Assembly (NCBI GenBank): GCA_017452335.1
Contig: JAFTMP010000253.1
Location: 1-17,313 of the forward strand
DNA from: Clostridia bacterium
GTDB lineage: Bacteria > Bacillota > Clostridia > Oscillospirales > CAG-272
DNA: 17,313 nucleotides
Reading direction: 5' to 3'
The translations under genes and the position numbers were made by a program. Below, in pieces: positions 5,097-10,527 of the stretch. Under the pieces are notes generated by a model. That model was not told the origin of the DNA, searched no databases, and saw only the letters and a list, made by a program, of their open reading frames with translations. Position 1 is the stretch's first letter; each line of letters begins with the position of its first letter.

Positions 5097-6476
5097 TTAG
5101 CCGCCCACCAAAGGCAGGAACATCTTCAAAATCAAACCGCCGGCGATAACCGATGCGATCTGTCCCGACACGTTTACGCCTGCCGCATGCATGAGCAGGA
5201 AATTCTGATTGTCTTCTTCAAGACCCAGCTTATGTACAACTCTTGCAGACATGGGGAATGCGGAAATACCTGCCGCACCGATCATGGGGTTGATCTTCTT
5301 CTTGGAGAAGATATTGTATACCTTTGCGATCATGATGCCGCCCACGGTATCGAAAATGAATGCGAACAGTCCCAGACCCAGGATGAGCAGAGTATCCCAC
5401 TGCACAAAGGCATCGTAGCTCATCTGCGCGGAAACGGAAAGACCCAGCAGCAGAGTGATCAGATTTGCAAGAACCTTCTGCGCGGTCTCGCTCAGATTGT
5501 CCAGCACACCGCACTCACGAAGCAGGTTACCGAACATCAAGAAGCCGATCAGCGCAAGGCTTTCGGGGGCAAAGAGACCAGCGATCACGGTAATCACGAT
5601 GGGGAACAGGATCTTAATGGTCTTGGATACCTGTACACCGCCGTTTGCCATGCGGATTCTGCGCTCCTTCTTGGTGGTGCAAAGCTTGATGATGGGGGGC
5701 TGAATGATGGGCACAAGTGCCATATAAGAGTATGCTACCACGATGATCGCACCCATGTACTTGCATCCAAGCTGTCCTGCCACGAAAATGGAAGTAGGAC
5801 CGTCTGCCGCGCCGATGATGGCGATGGATGCCGCGTCTGTCAGATCAAAGCCTAAGAACGCCGCCAGACACAGGGTGAAAAAGATACCGAACTGCGCCGC
5901 CGCGCCGAAGATCATCAGCTTGGGGTTGGTCAGCAGAGGGGTAAAGTCGATCATAGCACCGATACCGATAAAGAGCAGCAAGGGGAAGAGCTCGGTGGAA
6001 ATACCCACATCAAACAGCAGGTCAATAACAGGCACCTCTGCCGCTACGCCGCTGATCGCCTCTTCAACCTCGTGTGCAACCACACCGGAGTTGGGCAGGT
6101 TTACAAGGATCGCACCGAAGCCCATGGGCAAGAGCAGTGCGGGCTCCATATCCTTTTTAATAGCCAAATAGATCAGTAGCGCACCCAGCACCCACATGAG
6201 CACCTGTTGCCACTTAATATCTGTAAAGCTTGAAAAAAGGCTTAAAAAGATATTCTGTGATTCTTCTTTTTCTTCCTTGGTTGCGGTGTCGTCCTCGGGT
6301 GTTTCCGTCAGTGCAGATTCTTCAGCGCTTACAGCCGATTCCTCTGCGGGAGCAGACGGACTTTTTGCAGTTTCATCGGCATAAGACATGAGCATGGTAC
6401 AGCTCATCGCCAAGAGAACCGCGATCACCAAAGCAAACAACCGCTTCATGGTTTTGGTTTTCTTCAGTTCAGTCAT
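5097..6476 (-). CDS. Na+-translocating decarboxylase beta subunit, with N-terminal extension, 459 aa
   Basis: This is the integral membrane subunit that couples decarboxylation of carboxybiotin to Na+ export (OadB/MmdB/GcdB family). Family marks are GIGAMIDFTPLLTNP (about 171-185), IGAADGPTSIF with Asp225 (counterpart of the essential Asp203 of Klebsiella OadB), DTVGGIMIAK, NPMIGAAGISAFP (396-407) and AAGVNVSGQIASVIAGG (431-447). Usual family members are about 370-430 aa. Here roughly 75 residues precede the first conserved helix: a signal-peptide-like segment (10-33, ending SYA) and a Glu/Ala/Ser-rich linker (34-73). The start is supported by GGAGG four nt upstream. No alpha carboxyltransferase or biotin carrier lies in the window. 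Expression is probably controlled by the riboswitch-like leader. Which of oxaloacetate, methylmalonyl-CoA or glutaconyl-CoA is used cannot be told. Confidence 0.93.
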   Translation of the reverse strand: MTELKKTKTMKRLFALVIAVLLAMSCTMLMSYADETAKSPSAPAEESAVSAEESALTETPEDDTATKEEKEESQNIFLSLFSSFTDIKWQQVLMWVLGALLIYLAIKKDMEPALLLPMGFGAILVNLPNSGVVAHEVEEAISGVAAEVPVIDLLFDVGISTELFPLLLFIGIGAMIDFTPLLTNPKLMIFGAAAQFGIFFTLCLAAFLGFDLTDAASIAIIGAADGPTSIFVAGQLGCKYMGAIIVVAYSYMALVPIIQPPIIKLCTTKKERRIRMANGGVQVSKTIKILFPIVITVIAGLFAPESLALIGFLMFGNLLRECGVLDNLSETAQKVLANLITLLLGLSVSAQMSYDAFVQWDTLLILGLGLFAFIFDTVGGIMIAKVYNIFSKKKINPMIGAAGISAFPMSARVVHKLGLEEDNQNFLLMHAAGVNVSGQIASVIAGGLILKMFLPLVGG

Positions 6477-6530
6477 ACTTCCTCCATTTTTTAAAATTCA
6501 AGGGAATGCCGCCGCAAATAGTCCGTACAT

Positions 6531-6564
6531 GAAAAAAGACCTTTACCGCAGTGGTAAAAGTCTT
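6531..6564 (-). terminator. Intrinsic terminator in the leader of the decarboxylase operon (expression platform)
   Basis: On the minus strand AAGACTTTTACC pairs with GGTAAAGGTCTT across an ACTGC loop, followed by a T6 run. The 5' arm contains the CTTTT that would close the aptamer P1 helix, so terminator and aptamer are mutually exclusive. It lies about 55 nt upstream of the start codon. Confidence 0.85.
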
Positions 6565-6645
6565 GCCATTTGATGCATCGGCGGACCAAAGGTCGACTTG
6601 ACGCGCAATGCAACGGTCCATTCCGCCGGCTACTCCCTTTTTTGT
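6531..6645 (-). ncRNA. Candidate metal-cation riboswitch (yybP-ykoY-like or Na+-sensing class)
   Basis: The leader starts just after a consensus promoter. It contains AAAAAAGGGAGTAGCC at its 5' end and ATGGCAAGACTTTTACC at its 3' end, framing a structured core of about 55 nt with GCGTCAAGTCGACC and the pairs GGCGG...GGACC with GGTCCGCC. The flanks closely resemble the conserved GGGGAGUAGC...GGCAAGACCUUU frame of the yybP-ykoY Mn2+ riboswitch as I remember it, and P1 can form between AAAAG and CTTTT. TTGCATT and GATGCA could add a crossing helix. The gene downstream is a Na+ pump, which would suit a Na+-responsive class (the DUF1646 type) better than Mn2+. The class is therefore left open. Control by antitermination is inferred from the overlapping terminator. 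Confidence 0.65.
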
Positions 6646-6646
6646 T

Positions 6647-6675
6647 ATTATACAATTTTTTTACCGAAATGTCAA
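6647..6675 (-). promoter_or_regulatory. Consensus promoter of the decarboxylase operon
   Basis: On the minus strand there is a perfect TTGACA (6675-6670), a 17-nt spacer and a perfect TATAAT (6652-6647). Transcription would begin near 6640, directly at the 5' edge of the riboswitch-like structure. A full-consensus promoter fits control exerted after initiation. Apart from this leader I see nothing in 6676-6790. Confidence 0.88.
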
Positions 6676-6790
6676 GTGAATATGAATAATTTCTTGTCAA
6701 ATAACAAAAATTCAACCGGATATATGCGCACTGTTCAACCCACACTTCCCTTTTGCAAGATAATTCTGTGTTCGGGGGAGTTTTTAAAAC

Positions 6791-6820
6791 AAAAAGCTCT
6801 GCATCTCTGCAGAGCTTTTT
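6791..6820. terminator. Bidirectional terminator after the P-loop gene
   Basis: AAAAAGCTCTGCA (6791-6803) pairs perfectly with 6808-6820 around TCTC, giving T5 on the minus strand. It lies 14 nt beyond the stop of the P-loop gene and separates it from the decarboxylase promoter. Confidence 0.88.
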
Positions 6821-6834
6821 GAATATATAAACGC

Positions 6835-7245
6835 TTATGCGATATAGCAACGTACGCTTTCGGGAACGTCTTCTGCTGCGATGGAAGCGGTCATAACCAG
6901 TCTTACTTCCTGTGCTTCGGTGAGCTGCGCAACATCCTTTACAAATGTTTCAAATGCGGCAACGTCGTTGTTGCAGATCTTCAGAGAAGAGTCGATAAAG
7001 AGATCCTTTGCATCGTGGTCGCTGGCGATGATGCCTGCAACGAAGCCGAACAGTGCTTCTGCATCGGTGATGTGATATTCATCGGTATTGATGAGACGCG
7101 CCTGGTATTTGATCTCGTGAATCAGCTTTGTTCCTTTTTCGATGCAAACTACGGTTCCGTTGGAAGTTTCAACGGTGGAGTTTGCCATTTCTATAAGAGT
7201 CTTGGTCTTTCCGGAACCCTTCAGACCAACAAAAATTTTAACCAT
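6835..7245 (-). CDS. Small P-loop NTPase-like protein of unknown role, 136 aa
   Basis: The Walker A motif GLKGSGKT is at residues 7-14. A Walker B-like strand (KDLFIDSSLKI, about residues 80-90) follows a central region with ITDAEALFGFVAG. At 136 aa it holds only a minimal P-loop core, with no DNA-binding or membrane segment. Similar short P-loop proteins annotated as ATP-binding proteins occur widely in Clostridia (recall), but I know of no defined function. GGAGG lies 10 nt upstream of the start. It has its own promoter and terminator, so it is a single-gene unit, although readthrough from pgi is possible because pgi has no clear terminator. Confidence 0.82.
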   Translation of the reverse strand: MVKIFVGLKGSGKTKTLIEMANSTVETSNGTVVCIEKGTKLIHEIKYQARLINTDEYHITDAEALFGFVAGIIASDHDAKDLFIDSSLKICNNDVAAFETFVKDVAQLTEAQEVRLVMTASIAAEDVPESVRCYIA

Positions 7246-7280
7246 AATTTTAAAGCCTCCGTAGGTTTTTTATTGCCTTT

Positions 7281-7309
7281 ATTATACAAGATGATGGGAA
7301 ATATTTCAA
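7281..7309 (-). promoter_or_regulatory. Promoter of the P-loop gene
   Basis: On the minus strand TTGAAA (7309-7304), a 17-nt spacer and TATAAT (7286-7281). It starts transcription about 30 nt upstream of the start codon. Confidence 0.78.
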
Positions 7310-7339
7310 GTGTTTTTTAAAAAGTTTCAACAATATTTT

Positions 7340-8686
7340 TTACTTTTTTTCTGCAAGCTTTGCTCTGATGGCATCAAATTCCGCACCGGGCTTACCGAGA
7401 AGCGCAAACATGTTCTTCTTGTACGCTTCCACACCGGGCTGGTTGAAGGGATTTACGCCCAGCATATAACCAGAAACAGCACAAGCCAGCTCAAAGAAGT
7501 ATACTGCATAGCCGAAATCATAAGCAGAGCGGCTGTCGATCTGCAACACGATATTGGGCACACCGCCGTCCACATGAGCCATGGCAGTCGCCATAAACGC
7601 CGTACGGTTCACCTCGTGCAGATCCTTGTTTGCGATGAAATTCAGTCCGTCGCAGTCACTTGCATCGTAGGGGATGCTCACTTGGTGTGCAGGAGTCTTT
7701 AAGTCAATGACCGTTTCAAAGAGCACGGGCGTACCGTCCTGAATGAACTGACCCAGCGAATGCAGGTCGGTGGTGAAGCATACGGATGCAGGGAAAATAC
7801 CCTTTTTATCCTTGCCCTCGCTCTCGCCGTAAAGCTGCGTCCACCATTCGGCAGTCATGTTCAGCGCAGGCTCGTAGGATGCCAGCACCTCTACCTTTCT
7901 GCCCTTATTGTAAAGAATATTACGGATCGCCGCATATTTCAAACAATCGTTTTCTTCCAGCTCCTCGCTTGCTGTGTATGCAGTGCGTGCTTCAAGGGCG
8001 CCCTTGATCATCTCATCGATATCAATGCCTGCGCAGGCGATGGGAAGAAGTCCCACAGGGCTGAGCACAGAGAATCTGCCGCCCACATCGTCGGGCACCA
8101 CAAAGGTCTCATAGCCCTTTTCGGTGGAGAACTCCTTGAGCTTTCCTCTTGCCTTGTCGGTCGTTACAAAAATTCTCTCGGATGCCTTTGCTCCGTATTT
8201 GTTTTCCATCCACTCTCTGAAAATGCGGAAAGCAATGGCAGGCTCGGTGGTAGTACCCGACTTTGAAATAACATTCAAGCACACTTCCTTGCCTTCCAAA
8301 AGTGCAAGGGTTTCGGTGATGGTGGTGGCGCTGAGATCCTTACCAACGAAATAAATCTCGGGTGCGCCGTTTTTCTTTGCAAAGGCGTTGTAGTTGGTTC
8401 CAAGGCAATATTCAATTGCCGCTCTTGCGTCCAGATACGAGCCGCCGATACCGATCACCACCAGCGCATCGCACAGACCCTTGATCTTTTCTGCGGCGCT
8501 CTTGATGCGTACGTATTCCTCTTTATCGGGCACATCGGGTAAATATCTCCAGCCAAGGAAATCATTGCCCGCACCGTCGCCCTTTAAAACAGTCTGCAGT
8601 GCCTTTGCGGCGGGAGCCTTCATTTGTGTATACTCTTCTGCAGACACAAAATTCTGCAGATATTGTTCTGATACTCTAAGTGACAT
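7340..8686 (-). CDS. pgi: Glucose-6-phosphate isomerase, 448 aa
   Basis: It interconverts glucose-6-phosphate and fructose-6-phosphate in glycolysis and gluconeogenesis, in the cytoplasm. The sugar-phosphate-binding motifs are GIGGSYLDARAA (79-90) and SKSGTTTEPA (141-150). GGRFSVLSP (202-210) is the first family signature. The catalytic region GESEGKDKKG contains Glu288, His309 lies in TDLHSLGQ, and the C-terminal GVNPFNQPGVEAYK supplies Lys423. The length matches the short bacterial form (about 450 aa, Bacillus/Clostridia type) rather than the 550-aa enterobacterial type. AAGGATGG is 11 nt upstream of the start. It is transcribed from its own promoter between dacF and pgi, and no clear terminator follows. 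Confidence 0.97.
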   Translation of the reverse strand: MSLRVSEQYLQNFVSAEEYTQMKAPAAKALQTVLKGDGAGNDFLGWRYLPDVPDKEEYVRIKSAAEKIKGLCDALVVIGIGGSYLDARAAIEYCLGTNYNAFAKKNGAPEIYFVGKDLSATTITETLALLEGKEVCLNVISKSGTTTEPAIAFRIFREWMENKYGAKASERIFVTTDKARGKLKEFSTEKGYETFVVPDDVGGRFSVLSPVGLLPIACAGIDIDEMIKGALEARTAYTASEELEENDCLKYAAIRNILYNKGRKVEVLASYEPALNMTAEWWTQLYGESEGKDKKGIFPASVCFTTDLHSLGQFIQDGTPVLFETVIDLKTPAHQVSIPYDASDCDGLNFIANKDLHEVNRTAFMATAMAHVDGGVPNIVLQIDSRSAYDFGYAVYFFELACAVSGYMLGVNPFNQPGVEAYKKNMFALLGKPGAEFDAIRAKLAEKK

Positions 8687-8720
8687 AGATTATAACCATC
8701 CTTCTCATGTTCATATCCTT

Positions 8721-8749
8721 ATTATACCCTTTTCCGCCTCGGATTTCAA
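8721..8749 (-). promoter_or_regulatory. Promoter of pgi
   Basis: On the minus strand TTGAAA (8749-8744), a 17-nt spacer and TATAAT (8726-8721). It begins only 9 nt after the stop codon of the upstream carboxypeptidase gene, and no terminator separates the two. Confidence 0.78.
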
Positions 8750-8757
8750 GAGTTTTC

Positions 8758-9906
8758 TTAAAATAATGCATAAGAATTCAATAATTTTACAAAAAGATCA
8801 AGAAAGCTCAGACGCGGTACGTCCTGCGTTGCCACGATCTCTGAACAACCGATCTCCTTACCGTCCAGCCTCCAGGTGATCTTCCCCACCACCTGCCCTT
8901 TTTGCACCGGTGCCACCAGCTCCTCGGGTAACGTCAGCTCCTCTTTTACATTTTTCCCCTGCCCTTTTTGAAGCAGTGCTCCTGTGGAGCCATACTGCAA
9001 AGATACCTGCTCCTTTTTCCCTGCCTTAACGGGAAGGGAGAGCTCCGTGCACTCTTTGCTTTTAAAAAACTCATAATTGGCAAAGCCGTAATCTAAAAGC
9101 TTTACTGCCGTTGCGTTGCGCTCATTTGAGGTGGGTGATGCCATCACCACCGCAATGAGCTGCATGCCGTCTCTTTTTGCCGTTGCGGAAATACAAAAGC
9201 CCGCCCCGGAAGTATAGCCGGTCTTTAGTCCGTTAGCGCCCTTATAAAAACGGATCAAACGGTTGGTATTGGTCAAGCCAAAGGCGCCGTTTCGTACAGT
9301 ATCCATCCAGATCCCTGTATATTCTAAGATCTTATCGTATTTTAACAGTTCCCTTGACATGGTGGCGATATCTCGCGCCGAGGTCACATGATTGGTGGTG
9401 GTATCATCAAGCCCGTTGGTGTTTTCAAAATTGGTGGCAGTCATCTGCAGTTCCTGCGCCCGCTTGTTCATTTGCGCAACAAACGCTTCAAGAGAGCCTG
9501 CCACATGCTCTGCAAGGGCGGCAGCTGCGTCGTTTGCCGATGCCACCACCACGCATTTGATCATCTCATCCACCGTCATCTGCTCGCCCACCTCTAAATA
9601 GACCTGCGACCCGCCCATGGACGCCGCCCGCTCGCTGGTGCTCACTTGATCTTCAAGGGAGATCTTCCCTTCCTTGATCGCCTCCATCACCAACAGCAGG
9701 GTCATGATTTTGGTTACCGATGCAGGAGGCAGAGGCTCATCTGCATTTTCTTCATAGAGCACCTTACCGCTTTCCGCTTCAATGAGGATCACACTCTTTG
9801 CTTCTGTTTCAATTTCCTGTTCCGCAAAAAGCACTGTGGGAAAACAACCTATTAAAAGCAGTGCCAGCAACAGCGTCAACGCTCTTTTTAATATCGAATA
9901 GTTCAT
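8758..9906 (-). CDS. dacF: D-alanyl-D-alanine carboxypeptidase (PBP5/DacF type), 382 aa
   Basis: It removes the terminal D-Ala from peptidoglycan pentapeptides, limiting cross-linking, on the outer face of the membrane. The three active-site motifs are in order: Ser63-x-x-Lys66 (SVTK), Ser123-Ala-Asn125 (SAND) and Lys228-Thr-Gly230 (KTGYTSG). The N-terminal hydrophobic segment (8-28) can be cut after LFA by signal peptidase I, but LIGC (18-21) also reads as a lipobox, so lipid anchoring is possible. The C-terminal beta domain (about 283-360) is followed by an amphipathic anchor ending FVKLLNSYALF. The ribosome binding site is AAAGGA. Its start lies 27 nt after the TspO-like gene, so the two are probably co-transcribed. 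The symbol is by family resemblance; dacA or dacB is equally possible. Confidence 0.93.
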   Translation of the reverse strand: MNYSILKRALTLLLALLLIGCFPTVLFAEQEIETEAKSVILIEAESGKVLYEENADEPLPPASVTKIMTLLLVMEAIKEGKISLEDQVSTSERAASMGGSQVYLEVGEQMTVDEMIKCVVVASANDAAAALAEHVAGSLEAFVAQMNKRAQELQMTATNFENTNGLDDTTTNHVTSARDIATMSRELLKYDKILEYTGIWMDTVRNGAFGLTNTNRLIRFYKGANGLKTGYTSGAGFCISATAKRDGMQLIAVVMASPTSNERNATAVKLLDYGFANYEFFKSKECTELSLPVKAGKKEQVSLQYGSTGALLQKGQGKNVKEELTLPEELVAPVQKGQVVGKITWRLDGKEIGCSEIVATQDVPRLSFLDLFVKLLNSYALF

Positions 9907-9933
9907 ATCAAGTTTCCTTTCTTACAAAACAGA

Positions 9934-10434
9934 CTAATTTAACAGGATCACGGAAAAAGTGATCCACAATTCAAAAAGCAAAAATCCCATAATGAGGATC
10001 AAAAGCAGGGACGGAATGACCGCCAAGGGAAGACTTTCCTTTAGCGCCAAAAGCGCCATGCCCAGCGCCATGAGCAAGAGGACCAGCGAAAACAAAAAGG
10101 CAAAGGTCTTGAAAAAGGCAATATACCACATCAAAACGAATAAAAAGGAAAAGAGGGCAAACAACACCCCCGCAAGATATTTTTTGGGTGTACGGCAACG
10201 GCAAAAAAGCAATCCGCACACATATCCCTGCAAGGCACATAATAAAGAAAACACCAAGAAAAAGAAAAAAGCAGGAGGCGCATGGCGGGGCAAGAGTAAT
10301 AGCGGATATACATAAAAGTTCCCGCACGCAACGATGCAGATCAGTGAAAAAACAAATGCCGCCCCCGCAAAGACCAGCGCCGTGCCCGAGCGCAGAGCGG
10401 GCAGCTCCCTTTTGATCTCTTTTAAATAATTCAT
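9934..10434 (-). CDS. TspO/MBR-like five-helix membrane protein, 166 aa
   Basis: Five hydrophobic helices (about 17-40, 54-78, 85-108, 110-131, 136-163) and short loops make this an integral membrane protein. Length, helix number, the PPAFFFFLVFSLLCALQGY segment after helix 1 and the ending LLFELWITFSVILLN resemble the tryptophan-rich sensory/TspO family, but most of the family's tryptophans are missing, so the assignment is tentative. I place the start at 10434 (MNYLKEIKREL) because GGGAGG lies 10 nt upstream. Longer in-frame starts at 10443 and 10482 are either too close to this site or inside the ponA terminator. No separate promoter is visible, so expression may depend on readthrough from ponA. 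Porphyrin or stress-ligand binding, known for TspO, is not shown here. Confidence 0.7.
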   Translation of the reverse strand: MNYLKEIKRELPALRSGTALVFAGAAFVFSLICIVACGNFYVYPLLLLPRHAPPAFFFFLVFSLLCALQGYVCGLLFCRCRTPKKYLAGVLFALFSFLFVLMWYIAFFKTFAFLFSLVLLLMALGMALLALKESLPLAVIPSLLLILIMGFLLFELWITFSVILLN

Positions 10435-10468
10435 GATTTTCATGCCTCCCGTTTTTACCATGAATATG

Positions 10469-10504
10469 AAAAAAAGAAGCATCTCATGCCAAGATGCTTC
10501 TTTT
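10469..10504 (-). terminator. Terminator of ponA
   Basis: On the minus strand AAAAGAAGCATCT (10504-10492) pairs with its complement (10484-10472) around a 7-nt loop, followed by T7. It lies 24 nt beyond the ponA stop. The TspO-like gene starts directly after it, so some readthrough seems necessary. Confidence 0.88.
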
Positions 10505-10527
10505 GTGCATGCTATTTCTTTTTTGCA

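Noticed and set aside
5187..5855. 222-aa frame antisense to the decarboxylase beta gene
   Set aside because: The opposite strand encodes a well-conserved membrane subunit. The His/Gln/Asp-rich translation is a shadow of its codon bias.
6531..6645. T-box leader
   Set aside because: There is no T-box sequence (TGGNACCGCG) or specifier loop, and the downstream genes are not tRNA- or amino-acid-related.
10435..10482. Longer start for the TspO-like gene at 10482 or 10443
   Set aside because: 10482 lies inside the ponA terminator stem, and 10443 is one base from the GGGAGG site. 10434 has correct spacing.
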